Assembly (NCBI GenBank): GCA_028829895.1
Contig: CM054179.1
Coordinates: 111,145,375 to 111,209,374, forward strand
Direction of reading: 5' to 3'
Source: Sinotaia quadrata
Taxonomy: Eukaryota; Mollusca; Gastropoda; Architaenioglossa; Viviparidae
Length of the DNA stretch: 64,000 bases
Shown here: piece by piece, positions 36,427-50,300 of the stretch
Position numbering within the stretch: position 1 is the first letter of the stretch
Layout of the letters: every line of letters starts with the position of its first letter
Made by a program: the position numbers and the translations under genes
Notes under the pieces: generated by a model
Databases searched by the model: none
What the model was told of the DNA's origin: nothing
What the model saw: the letters and a program-made list of their open reading frames with translations, nothing else

Positions 36427-37228
36427 TATTATAAAATGAAAATTTTAGCACTTGTAAAGCCACATTTATCAAATTTCAATGAGTGTCGTCTGCACATATA
36501 TATCCAGATTGTCAAGTCCAGGTAAGTCACTCATGGGCTTATAATTTCAATAAAACTTTTATGTATAGACAAATTTATTTAAATTGAGGATATATAACTC
36601 AAAACTGCATAGTTTTCTATTCCAAATTGAAGCACACCAGGACCATAAAATATTAATAGATATCACAAGTAATGCAAAATATGCACACTGTTTTGAATTT
36701 TGAAAAATTGTTATTTATTTTCTAACCACAATTATGTCAGATATTCGAAGGTTGATAATTGGGGTTCTACTCGGTATTTTACATGACTCAATACCATTAC
36801 TGTATTAACACCTAATAATACTGTAGGTGATTTGGCATGGACATGTTCATTTATTGTGCTTTGCTTTTTTCCCCTTGGTTTTTTTTTTTATTTTTAAATC
36901 TGATTTCTTTTTCCTCACATTTTTTTGTCTTTCTTTCTTTTCTATTTCTGTCATTCTTACCACAGCTCCCTGTCAGCGGGGAACTGGACAGTGGTCAGTC
37001 ATACTTGTGAAAGATGATCATCTGCCATCACCTTTGTCAGCAAATCAACACGAGGACTTTGTTAGCACATTTACTTTTGAATTATTTTTTTTTGTCACTA
37101 TATCAGCACTATAATTTTTTAGGACTTTTGTCTTTGTTTTAATAATTTTTATTTTAAAAGTTTTCAAAATTTATTTTTGTTATTTCTGTTTTTTTTTTTT
37201 TACTTCTTTTCAACTGAATTCAAGATTT

Positions 37229-37247
37229 CCCCCCCCCCCCCCCCCCC
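37229..37247 (+). repeat. Poly(C) run of 19
   Basis: Uninterrupted cytosines, striking in this AT-rich sequence. Length may vary between individuals or reflect sequencing slippage. Confidence 0.9.
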
Positions 37248-37920
37248 AGTCTTTTGCTCTTATTCATTCACTAGAAATCTAAGTAAATTTGTGTGAAGTA
37301 TATGAATTTTTATAAGCATCAAAATAAGTTATAATATGAATAAATGTTTGAGGGTTTTTTTTTATAAAAAAGTTTGAAAAATAAATCAGAATATAATATA
37401 TATATTTTAAATTACTCATACAAATTTTATGAATACACAAGGACCATCAAATTATATTGATGCTTTGGTTCAGTTAGTTATTGTATAAAAATAATCAGAA
37501 GACTGATACATCTGTAACTAATTCATGTTTTCAGTCTGTGTTATGTCATTCAGACCAACATTACTACAGATTATTTTCTATACCCATATTAAACAACTTG
37601 TAGAGAGAATTGTAGCTCACCTAATTATTTATTCCATTTTTACACACAGTATCTCAATATATCATCAGTGAAAAATTTCTGCCTGCTCACATGACATAGA
37701 AAATTGTTACTGAAAGGATGTTGCACTTAATCAGCCAAGAGCACATTATTAGTATATCCAGCAGGAGCATATTTTAATCACAAGGAAGTGAAAGCACTGA
37801 ATATCTGAGCCATACTCTATATATTTCATTAGTAAATGTAATAAAAAAATAAAAATAAAAAAAAGAAAATTTCTAGGTAGCTTTAATTTTTTTCTCATTT
37901 ATTCTGATCTGGGCAAATAG

Positions 37921-38211
37921 CTGGTGTTTAGGTAAAGATCATCAAGTAGATGGTGTTGTTGAAAATATGGTAGACTTTTCCAGCATGCTTCAGATTTTGG
38001 AGTAAGACTTAAAGGCTGTGTTATTCCAAAGTGGATTATTGATGGAGAAGATGTCTCTGGTACACATGATGAAGATCGGGAGTTTGTGCTTTCAGTCTCG
38101 ATGGATCCAATTAGTCTCCGTTAGCTAGTGGTACAAATAATCTATTCTGTGGGAGTGTGCCCCAGCTCTAGTTGGGGGGGCTGCCAAGCTTCTAACCCTG
38201 TTGTCATCACA
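37921..38211 (+). other. Probable 5' UTR or alternative upstream exon of the RhoGAP gene
   Basis: A strong acceptor (TTTTTTCTCATTTATTCTG...AAATAG) ends at 37920, so the exon ending at 38327 may start here with untranslated sequence. Alternatively 37921-38000 could be its own exon, ending at TTTTGGA/GTAAGA and open in one frame (KDHQVDGVVENMVDFSSMLQ). A second open stretch (GVRLKGCVIPKWIIDGEDVS...) lies in the downstream coding frame but ends at TAG 38122. The arrangement cannot be settled without transcripts. Confidence 0.45.
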
Positions 38212-38327
38212 ATGTGCGCTAGCTCCACACACACCATGTTTGATGTTCAAAACATCTATGGAACACCTCAGGTTCCAAGGAAGAGAACCTGCATTCGTCC
38301 TCGCCGGATGACTCTGATAGATTTAAG
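38212..38327 (+). CDS. ARHGAP32: ARHGAP32-like first coding exon (5' boundary uncertain)
   Basis: The frame MCASSTHTMFDVQNIYGTPQ to RRMTLIDL runs to a donor AAG/GTAGGA after 38327 and joins the next exon in phase 2. In-frame starts are ATG at 38212 and ATG at 38236 (CACACC context). The frame is closed by TAG at 38122-38124, so coding begins downstream of that. In-frame acceptors ending at 38171 and 38222 would instead make it an internal exon. The peptide was not matched to a known domain. Confidence 0.75.
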
Positions 38328-41300
38328 GTAGGAGTTTCTATTCTTCAAGACTCCAGTAGTGAAATGCATGTGTAGATTTTCCATGTGTTTGTGGACTTTT
38401 TGTTTGAAATTTACTTCTGTTGGTGTTATTTGTTAATGTTACATTTTTCTTTATATTCCATTAACATTAGTGCTAGTGTTGCCCCCTTCCATCATCTGTG
38501 TACATGCAATCATGCATTTGCAGTATATCCTCAGTATGTTGCATTATAATTTTTATTTAAGTTTTTTTCTTTTTTTATAAAATTATTTCCAACAAGCATG
38601 TTTTCACTTTATAAATTCTCTTTTCACATGACAGATATATATAATCTTTCCTCCTCTCTCTCCCCCTCCCCCCATCTGTTCCTTTTTTTGTCAGCCTTTT
38701 AAAATTTATTTGTAACAATTTTTTTTTACCGTATTACTATTTTTGGTCAGATTTAAGTCATTAGAAATATTTAGCTGGTTACTTTCTGATATCGAATAAC
38801 TTAGACCTTTCTCCCTACTTAATCATTGCTAAATCTCTTTTACCCCATCCCCAATAGAGGCACAGTTAATCTGCTTACTTTTAGTGACTATAAGTATGCT
38901 ATTAGAGATATGTTAGAGGAAAATCAAAAATAATATTCTTATATTTGAGATGATGTTTATGTACTAAAGAAGAAAGGGTAGGCAAATGTACTTTATACAT
39001 TTTTATTCATTTTCATTCAAATTAAAGCTCATTTATGGTCCTCTGAAGTATAGACTTGGTAATGTAAATGCTTGTATTTGTAATGAGAATGTTGATTTCT
39101 TAATAATTAAAATTAAGAGGTTTTTTTCCACCCACTTTATTTGAGTTGCTTTTGTTATAAATGTACTAGTGGCATTTGTACTTTTAGTTTGCAACTGCAC
39201 ATTCATTTTAAAAAAATATCTGTATGAATTGAAATAGTAGTCTATGTTATTCATCAGTCACTTGGTGAAATGAAATTAGCATAATCTTTAGTTGCCATTT
39301 CACTATAGCAGTATCATTTTATCTGATGAACTTTGAGAACTTTTTTGTATTACTTTTTCCTTATTATAATATTATATTGATTTAACAACTCCTACATATT
39401 AGGTCTGTTCTTAGTTTAAATTTAACCCATATTCTGAATAATTGATTATTGCCATAACCATTACAGCTAATATTACACTGTTGACCTAGCTCAGTACATG
39501 TATATGAATACTTTGATAGTTTGTGGATACATGTGTTTTCAATTTCATATTACTGGATCTCATTTTCAGAGAATGATTTTTGGTATGATCAGAAGACATT
39601 GGTGGAATTAAAAGCTTTTGGTCACTTATTTGCAGTGTCTTAGATACTTGCTCACAAAGTACTTATAGGCTTTGAGCTTTTAAGTGTTATACATTTATTT
39701 ATCAGATTTTGTGCATTACACTTTACAGCTGTGTGCTGTGCTATTTTATATAATCTCATGCATCTACAATATAGTTGATTTAAATAGAAAGCTTAATGGT
39801 CCACTTTTTTTTGTTGTGTTTGCGTACTAACCCTTCCCACACTTATGGTGTTATGCTAACGGAAGGAAGTAGTCAGTTGTTAGTGATCTGTATATCTAAT
39901 AATTTGTCACTGATGTTTATGAAGCCCTCCTGTTAATTGGTCTGTATTATATTAGCTATATAGTATATTCAATTGTAGCTACTTAAGTTGCTTTTCCGAG
40001 CAAGACATTGTTTCATAAGCTGATTGTGCTATGAAAGGCACATAATAATTCATTTATTTTTTCCTTTGGTTACTAGAAAAATAAATAATATAAAGTACAA
40101 TTCAATATGTTCAGCCCAATTTATCAAAAAATATTAATTTTGTTTGTCTTACACAGATTTGAGTACATCACTACATGTATGAATTTTTAGAACTTTTCAG
40201 CACTTATACAGATGCTTGGAAAGATCTTTTCATAATTTAACCAATTTTAATTAGAAATCTTCAGCAACTGTGGATTAAATTTCATATCTGTAAATGTTTT
40301 AAAACAATTTAAGAAAACTGTTGTCAAAATAAAGTGGGGTGGGGTTATGTCTTAAAAGTGTCTCTTATTATCTCTATAATATTTAAATTCATTTCTGGAG
40401 ACTGTATATAAAACAATATATGATTGTATTTTAAATGTGAGTGTATATATTGGGAAGTGGTCATGGTAGTTTACTAGCTCTTTTACATTGACCATGTTCC
40501 AAGACTTACAGCCTAATATTTAGATAATATGTATGTGGGTTTATGTGTATCATATATATATATACTCATGTAGCACTCTACCATAAATATTACTTTCATT
40601 TTGTTTTGGGTATAATTACTGAGATTTTCATTTCTCTTATTTTTTTAGAATACTTTTTTTAGTTTCACTTTAGGTATTTGTTTAAAAGAAAATATTTGGG
40701 TTTGTCTTATCTCCCTCTATGAAATATATTGCGTGATTCAGCTACCTAACATTATTTGACATTTTGACATCTCACGTAGTTTTTTGCTGTAGCAATTTTG
40801 ACAAGTTGATGCTGTTTCTTGATAATCTTCTTTAAAAAGAAAATAATGAGATGGGTATCCATTTAACTTTTTAAAAAAATGTAATGACTATAAAAGTATA
40901 AGACAGCTTATTTCTATTACAATATTTTTGACTGAGCACATGTTCAAATACACACACATGCATGCACACTCACAGAGATTTGCTTGTTGATCTTGCTACT
41001 ATTAATATTTTCTGTGATACTTTTAAGTACTTCCATTCTGGTTAATTTAAGTGTGCTTTTAACCCACAACAAGATGCACGCTTTTCTCTTCTGACTTTTT
41101 CCAGTCAGTCTGACAGTCTGACTTGAGTCTTCGAGACAAAATGCTAACCAATTTAGGTCACTTATTTGAGTATCTTTTTACTGGAACACTCACTGAACAA
41201 CCCAAAATCGATTGAAAATAATCTTTCTATTCTCACTAGTTATATTGGAATAATGGCGTACAATTTTTAAACTTTGTTTGACAGCAGTTTTGTATATGTA

Positions 41301-44300
41301 TATATTTATATGAATAATAAAAAGACTATATTTATATGAATAATAAAAAGACAAAGTATGTCATATTTATCATATACATGTATGTATAATCTTTTAGTAC
41401 TAGCTGCTCTATTCGCACATTCACTTTGTGGCAACATTGTCTTTTAGTTCACTCCATAAATAAAACACTCATTTTATCTTTACAGACCTCTATGTTATAT
41501 ATATATATATTGTATTATTATTATGTTATTATATTAATATAGCATTTTAATGGATTTGATACTTTAAAAGCACTATAACTACTGAGAAAAGATAAAAGGG
41601 TTGAAAATGGGGTAGATTGCCTTTTCATTTGGTTTTATACATTTAGATGAGTTGGATTGTTTGTATTTTTTAAAAATCTTAGGAATAATTGATCACTTTT
41701 TTGTTTGTTCATTAGTTTAATTTAAACATATGTCATCTGAGAATTTTGTCCTGGCATAATCTAGTTCTATGTTTATTTAAAAGCTTCAGATTGAACACAA
41801 TTTTTTCTATAGCAGTTGCTGGAAGAAGATTTTATAACTAAAATGATTTTTTAAAAATAATGAATAGTACAAGAGAAGACTGATTTTAAATGTTTAACAG
41901 TGTAGCTGGCTCCTTTTTTCATAAATTGTGTGATAACCATGCTTTTCAAAATTTGTTGACTGTTTTTAACAGTATATTGAAGAGCTTATGACTTGGAGAC
42001 TTGTGCATGCTTTTGTAAAAGTGTCATATTTACAATGGCATGTGCCGCTCATTCTCAGCCTTGTATGCTACTCCCACCACCAGTAACATAGTCTTGTATT
42101 TCAGTTTGCATTAACAGGTAGAGGGATTGGATCAGTGACTGCATGATTTGACAAGCAAGTCTCTTGTATTTACAATGCATTTCCAATTAATTCACAGTCT
42201 TGTATGCTATTCCCACTACCAAGTACCAGTAACTACAGACTCTTTGCATTGAATCAGTTGTGAATGATTGAACCAAGATATTACTAAAATTTATTAATAT
42301 TGCTATTAATATTAACATAATGTGCTATGTATTTGTGGTTGTGTGCACATTATCTGTTCAAGACTATACCATAGACATTAATGTATATTAACAATAACAT
42401 ATATAAGTTTATTTTGTATATTATTTCATTGATGTTTTTACCAACAAAATCATTTCTATGATGGGGGTGAGGGGTGCAGCAAAAGCTTGAATGCTGCTAG
42501 GGTACTTTTGGAGTTGTCACCATACATTTAAATATATTTTTATACTATATTATAGATTCCAAAATAACAGCTTGCATAGCTCAGTTATCTTACAATAACA
42601 TAATAATAATTGTAATGAAATTACTGAGATAGAAGACTCATTTGTCATTTTTGTAGTTTACTGTATAATATTTGCTCCTTTTAAAGAAAAATAATTTCTA
42701 TATTAACATTTCAGTCAACAGTGGTACTTTTAATATTACTGTTATTAGTATATTACTAGTACTAGACAAAGACTATGACTTAATACCTTAATAATAATAT
42801 AGTTCTACTAATATAATAATAGTATTGTGATATTACTTGGTGGTAAATTTAATTTACAAATAGCACAAATAAAGCATTTAAAACAGTTTGTGGAACTGTC
42901 ATGAGCTTTTTCCAGAAAGCAGCTTAACAGAAAGAAAGAAAGGTGATAAAAATAGAAGAATGTTTTAAAAAAATATTATTTGGGGTTTATTTTCAGTTAT
43001 TATACTGTGATGCAGGGTAGAGTTGTTGTTGCAGTGGGGGTGCACTTGCTTACACTGTTACAGCAATAGTGTCTTCTTTTTTTTTAATCAAAAGTTACCA
43101 TTTCATTTGGCACATACTCCCTTGCTGTTGCACAGTCTAAGTTTAGCTACAAATGTTTATTTTCTTTAATTTTTAATTTTAGCTGCAAAATGTTGTTCTG
43201 CAGATTTGCCTCTATATTGTTAGATTGTGAACACACTTTCTTGCTGAGAAAAGGATTGGTTTTAACCTCAAAATCATAGTTATTTTTCTTTCATGGAACT
43301 TTATTAGTTTTATTATAAATCATCTTCCCACATCTGCTTTGCACTAACATCTCTTTTTTTAAAAAAAATATTAACATAAACTCAAAGGTTTGTTTTTATT
43401 ATTAAATATTACATAATCTAAAAGGTTGATGAACAGTGTGGCAGTGTTGTGTAAAATATCAAACTAAAAATTCATTTGTGTACATGTACTAGCATAACGT
43501 GTGTCAGATAACATAGCAATTACAATGTTTTATGTGCAGTGTATATAATGTAATCATTCATGCTATGTACACTGACAGAAGATCTTTGACATGGCATAAA
43601 TATTTATAATTCTATTTTATGGGTAACTGGCTTTCATTCTTTATAATTATAGTTTTATACTTTATAAATTATATACAAAGCTTTGCCTGTACTTGTTTTC
43701 TTACAATTTGGTAGCTACAAAAACTGAAGAAAAAATATGCACTGTTTTTTTCTTCTTTCGCATTGAATAAAAGTATAATGGTGCCATTGTAGATTTGTAC
43801 AAATTGTTATATTTTTATATCTATCCTCATTCCAAATGGACTCCTTATGGTGTGGATTTTCATAAGGCTGGAAGAAGTATTCTGTGCATTGGATAATTAT
43901 ATCAACAGGGCCTGTAAAATGTGGGTCAGTCACAGTTATGTATCTCTGGCCCAGTGTTGGAATGCCAGCATTAGAATAGTTTCCCCTCCCAGGAGATTAC
44001 CATTTAGATCCACTCTCTTGTGTGATTCACTCATTGTTATTTATTAACACCACCCAACATTGTCCTGATGCTTTGAAGAAATAGGATATTATTCCATTTG
44101 CATTAGAGGGGGTAAAGGCTAAATCTATCCTGACAGTACAGAGAATATATTTAAGTAATTTGTATTGACTTCAGAAAATGACTCTTTCATTGTATTGCTT
44201 GATATATGGAAATGTGTGTTAAACAGACTAAATTTTTCTCCCCCAGTTCTTAATATAAAATTGACATTGTTTAATACAGTTTCATTTCACTGTGTACATT

Positions 44301-47300
44301 TCAGTTCCTAATCCTATTGCCCTAAATGCCATATCACAATTTAGCTTTCTTTTTATTTTTTAAACAGGGCTTTTGCCATTCCTTTTTCACACTTTGAACT
44401 TTTCAACAAATTTCTTTGTATGCCCCTTCAACAGTTGTTAGGTAGGGTTTTATCTGTTCACAGCTCATTTGTATAATTTAGATTATTCAGATAAAGACTT
44501 GAAAAAAGGCTGCTTAGTAATTAGATTTATGCATATTGCAAAACATTTTTGCTAACTCTGCAAGACAAAACTTTTCCAATAATAAATATATATTAAAATT
44601 ATTTCAACTCACTGTAGTTTAGTCAAGATTTTGTTTGTGATAATTTTATGTATAATTGAATATCTTTTTAAAAATTATTATTGATTTTTTTCAATATTAT
44701 ATATTTAGGTCTAAGCTTTTTGGAAGATAAATATGAAAATACATATGGAACCTTTAGAGTTTAATATGCACGAAAACAAGTAAATATAAATTGCAATGGT
44801 GTTGAAGAAGAGTTTCAATTATATATATAATTACATTATTCTATATTTTCATTTTCACCAAAACAACTGAAACAAATGTAGCTGAATGGTTAAATTGTCT
44901 GTTTCAGGAATGTCCCCTTGGCAGAAGAAGATGCCCCACACAGGAAGGGCAGCGCTGGAACCATTCGCTCTGAGGGAGGGCTGAGCCATTACAGCAAGGT
45001 TAGTTCATGAGTGAGGAGGAGTGGCTTTTGAACTTTTCTTACAAGAAATTGGGAAGCATTTTGTAGGTTTTTGAGTTTCCAATTTGCTCTTATTTAAATT
45101 ATTAATATTATACTGTTTCCCTTCCTAATTTTCTTTTGACTTAGTCCAAATACAGAATGTTTACCAACTATTTGCTGTATATTTTGTTTTTTATACCCTT
45201 GATTGATACAAGTTATTTTCAGTGTAACTGAACACCTGAGTTAAGAAGGAATGTTTGCATTGTAAAAATGTAAAAGATTTTTTATTGTACTTTTAGGAAA
45301 AAATTCAGCAACTTTATATTCTATTAATTTTACTTTGGGTTTTGATTGTATCATTTCAATAAACTTAGTTAAAATGCTTATAAAACAAATTTTAAATGGT
45401 GTGTGTGTGTGTGTGTCATTGGTGAAAACAAAGGAAAGTAAAAGAAACAATGAATATATTTGTAGTGAAATTTTAATAAAATTAGTAACATTTTTTACTG
45501 CTAATTTAACATTAAATTTCTTATTTTCTCTACTATTGTACTTATATTTTTAATTTCTCTACAAGTTATATATTTTGGTGGTTTTTTTAAAATTTCACTA
45601 TTAAATAAACAGCATAAGGTTATGAAGATGGATTTTCTTTGTGAAGGTTTGTACTAGTTAATAACAGAGTAGTCATTCTTAGAAATTTAAACTTCTTTAT
45701 TTTGATATAAATAACCTCTATTTACAATGGTAATGATAGAATTTTCAGAAAGTAGATATTCTTTACCATAAATTCATATAAACAGCAATAACATAATCTG
45801 TCTTGTGTGGTTAAAATCACTTAAAACATGGTACTGGAGCAACATCATATATTTCATATCTCGGAGGGTGATTACTGTCATCATTTCATTTTGTCGGAAG
45901 GTTGGTCACAACCATAACACTCCTTTGAGGAAGATTTATTTTTGAGAGCAAAATAGTCTCCCTATTTGTGCATGCCAACCCTGTGTATCGGCTGTGTTAA
46001 CCAAAGGTTTGTACTATAGAGAAGATCTGTGCTGGACAAGTTTACTTGGGAACCAAGCTAACGAGGTTAAGTAAATTAATTATGTATCATATTTTTTCCT
46101 TCCTGTTTACAGAAAGAAGAGCTAATTAAACAAATACTTTTATCCTTTTTTACATAGTTTTGTTTTCTTTAATTTAATTAAAGATTTTACAAAATCTAGA
46201 CTCCAACCCACCAGCCCTTGACAAAATAATAGCACTATAGATCTACTTCATCCCGGTCTCACCACCCGGTGTGGCAGAGATAATGACAGATCTCACTCAA
46301 ATCCTAAACACATACTGTCTCAACCACATTCTTATAAATAAATATTAAAAAATTTGTTGAAATTTGTTCCTCCTCTCTCCGACCTTTGCTGATGTTTAGA
46401 CAACATGGAATTGTTTGATTTTATTATATTAATTATTAGTGTATAAACTTTTTTTTCTTTTAAAAAAAAATTGTTTATAGCTGTATGGTATATAGCTTCT
46501 GACATTACATTTCTTAACCGCATGGTTGTTAGAGTGAGTAAGCAAGCATAAAGTCCACAATGTTTCTTCAGACTGCTATGTTTTAGACAGTTGATTTTTT
46601 TTGCCCCATTCTCACTAGGGATGTAAGCATTTGTGGGGGTTATATTAATAAATAGCTAAAGCATATAATAAACTTTTTTTAAAAAAAACAATTTTTTTTC
46701 ACTGGTATTCTGAAGACCATGGGGAGATTGTAGAATAGGTGATTTATGCACTGCTAATTCCACATTAACAATTGCATGAAAGATGGAGGAGAAAGAACCT
46801 TGACACTGACTCTTTCCCCCCATCCTTTCTCTCTCCTTTTTATTTATTTTCTCTCTCTTTTTCTTACTCCTTCCCACCCACTCGTTTTTCTCCCCTTCTT
46901 TTTATTTACTTTTTTTCTCTTTATTTCTTACCTTTCCCCACCCACTCCTTTTTTTCCTCCTTTCCTTTTTTTTTTTAATTTCTGTTCCTTCCTCTTTCCC
47001 AATAAACCAAAAAACTAACATCCCAGTGTTGTATACAATAACGGAACAAGATATATCACAAGGTAAATTAGTTTCCTTGGAAACTAGTTGGAGACAATGA
47101 TTAACAGGAAACTGTAACATTTCTAAGGATGGGCAGAAATTCATTTTAAATATTTGTTGATTTATTCACTGTTCCAAGTATTTTTGTTGTTATCACAATG
47201 TCAGTGTTTGTGTCGTATGTTTCTTTTGTATTATTTATTTATTTTCTTTGTATGTCTCTTTTGTTTTTAGAGCTATTTTTCTCCACCCAAACAAAAAAAA

Positions 47301-50300
47301 TTAAATTTCTTATAATACAATACAGATTAAAATTTCCAATACTTTGCATTAAAAAACCCTTAACATCTATTTCAGATGAATTCTGATTGTTAGTAAAAAT
47401 ATCCAGTGGACTCTGACGATCAGGATATGTATATGCAGAGATTATTATATCCACTGGAATTTGATAAATGTTGCTTTACAGATGTTAAAGTTTTCATTTC
47501 GTAATGTCCTTGTAGTTGATGTATGAGTTATAATACATATTCATTCGTCATTCAACGAAAGCTTTAGCTCCTGTGTAATAATGTATTGCTTGTATTATTT
47601 AATTTGTTTTTTAAAGTGTGAAATTCATTCAAATTCAGTAAAGGTACCATCTCTAATCATCCACTTCTAGACAATACATAAAACATTGAACATTTGATTG
47701 ATGTTTCTTACTGTTCAACAAGCATAGTAGACTTGAATGTCTGGTCTTATTTGGGAAAATTTTTTTTTCGATTTTGCAAAAATCACTTTCAGTCTGTTTT
47801 GGACCCATGATTCTAGAATGAAAAAAGTTTGTAAAAATTCACATTTAGAATGAGATCACTAGGTCAATATAAAGTGTATTCTGGAAAATCTTGATTTATT
47901 TTCATATATCTTTGAATCTTGATGATAGCATGTCTCTGAAACAATGAATAGCACACACTTATGTAAATTGTGAACAAAATTCAATTCATTTATGAAAAAA
48001 TCAGTATTTAAAAGTCTGTCTTATACTAGTGAAAACTTGTAAATTGGTATCTCTTATATCAAAGGATGTGCTTTTCACTGCCTGAATCCAACTATTTCCA
48101 ATTCTATAGTGTCTGATTTGTATCAGTGACTAAAGAGTGACTAAACAGTTTGATGGCTGTCTCTTTTTAATGTCACTGTCAGGCTGAAATAGAGTAGAAT
48201 CATAATTAAACAAGACAGCATGAAAATTGATTTTCCCAGATAATCCCATATCATTTGCAAAATAAGCCCAAACTCAGAATTATAAACAATTTCTTAACAA
48301 TATAATTTATTATAAGAAAACATAATATTTACCCTAATAATTATAATTGATTATTGCTTAATTGTAATACAGTAAGCATGAATGCAAATTGTATAAGACA
48401 GCTTCCTCTTATTTCACATGCATCATGCTGAGGTGGCGAGTCTCAATGCATGCCCAATAAATAGAAACACCCAACTAGTCGCTGGCTGAGAATTCCTGTT
48501 TGTTCATGCATTCAGGCCTTGTAGCTATATGATGTTCTTGGTCTTTCCTAACATCTACTTGCACAAGACTGGATATAGATTTTCAGCAGCTGGTTAGAAA
48601 ATATAATAAATTATAGTCCCAGTTAATCAGTATCCCAATTAATCTGATCCCAAATAATTGTGACTCTGTTATAACTTATATGTAGGTAAATTATTTTTAA
48701 AATTATTAGAACACACAGGATGTCCACAGTGTCTCCAAAGTGAGCATAGAATGTCATAGGGCATAAATGTGGCAAGCTATGCATTGATGTTGACTGGAGG
48801 AATCACTGTCAGCAGGCTTTTGTTTTGAAGATTTATGGAATTATGGCAATCTGATTAGATATTTATTTCTTAATGGGAGACATAAGTGTATATTCTGAGC
48901 TCTGTTCCATTGCCATTATTTAAAATTGCCAGAACCACAGTTTGCTAGCTTTCAGTATTTTGACTCTAAATTCACTTTTTGGGTCTGAGTAGCCATGTTT
49001 GAACAAATAATTTAAAATGTTCATATCCCTGAGCTGAATTGAACATAGAGTAGAGACAACTAGCACTAGGGTACCTGTAGTTAAATGTTATCTGTTGTTT
49101 TTTCTTTATGTAAGAACATTACTATAATTTGGAAATGCAATTTTGGACTTGTTTACTACCAAATAAATCCAAACATAAGGAGAAAAACACTACATATAAT
49201 ACATATAATTGATTGTTTTGTTTTGTTTCCATTTATGTAAGTACATTTGTGTAATTTGTAAATAAAATTTTGGACTCATTTACTATCATAAATAGGGAAA
49301 TAAACAATTTAAGTTGTAACTTATTGAAGTTTAGCAGAGGATAACAACAAAACACAAAGGAGAAAGTTGTTTTTTTTTCCCCTTAAAAATAATTTCTTTT
49401 TTGTTGTTCTGTTTGCTTTTGTTAAGTTGGTGTGCATCTTCAAAACATTTGATTTATATGTTAATGGTAATTGCACTTTTTTCTAGTCTGGAATCTGGCA
49501 CATTCATGACAGCACGGATAGTCTTCCATCCTGGCGTGGCAGCACTATGCGCACCAAACACTCATCCAGGTGAGTTCTTCCTTGTTATTGTCTTCACTAT
49601 TTTCTGTGGATTTTGTATGTTTGCTATGTGCACTAAACACTCATCTAGGTTATTGTCTTCAAACTATTCTCTCTGAAATGAAAACATTTTAAAGCAGTCC
49701 ACAACAATTGTGAAGCAGCAGTTTACAAAGATACTAATACTAATTAGTAATGGTGAAAGTGGTGTGTATTGGGGTGGTTGGGGGGGAATAGCATAATATA
49801 TTCTTTCTTAACATGACTGGAAGTCATGCATGCATTGTGGTTATTGAGAGGATATTGTTTTTAATTTAATGACTACTATATTTAATGACTTAAATAATCA
49901 CCATGTGACTTTGATATATGATGATTTCAGATAGTTGCATATATAGGCAGAACAGATAGTCTGAAGCATGGCAGATTTTTTTTTCTAGTTCACTGGAAGT
50001 GTTATCTGCTAACTAGATACTTTATTTTAATTACCATATTTAACAACATAGCCACCCTGAGTATAACTTTTTAATGTGACTTAAAATAGTTAACTAAAAA
50101 CATTTCTGACACTTTGCAAACTACTTACAAAACTGCATATTATATTTGAAAGATAAAAGTGAAAGGGGTTGCAATGGCGCTAAGTATTGGCACATGCAAT
50201 CTTTAATGCTGTACCAGAATTTGGGGGTTTCTTGATCTAAGTATAAGTCAGGGGTATATTTTAGCTGATGAAAAATAAGAATAAATTTCTTGACATACTA

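Larger units (their letters stand above)
27044..37920 (+). other. Long leader intron of the RhoGAP gene
   Basis: Nearly 11 kb without a conserved exon. Contents seen are the decayed minus-strand coding remnant (29528-29928), tetranucleotide repeats (32372-32551), dispersed repeat copies (33206-33394 and 36321-36426), a G+C-richer island (34460-35060), and a 19-base C run at 37229-37247. An acceptor-like site at 36972 precedes a short open stretch, but no matching donor was found. Confidence 0.5.
38328..44907 (+). other. RhoGAP intron after first coding exon
   Basis: A 6.6-kb intron. It contains an exact 26-bp tandem duplication (41301-41352), a diverged duplication around 42030-42245, and repeat copy 42462-42567. 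No additional conserved exon was seen. Confidence 0.8.

Noticed and set aside
36973..37114. Acceptor-like site followed by open sequence (GTGQWSVILVKDDHLPSPLS)
   Set aside because: The acceptor looks good, but there is no credible donor, and the frame ends in T-rich intron sequence; it fits no known part of the RhoGAP protein. Possibly a missed exon, but not supportable.
46772..47144. Overlapping open frames rich in Phe/Ser/Pro or Lys/Glu/Arg
   Set aside because: Direct consequence of the long pyrimidine tract on both strands.
47401..47465. Short inverted repeat TCCAGTGGA ... TCCACTGGA
   Set aside because: Nine-base arms about 45 bases apart are expected by chance at this scale.
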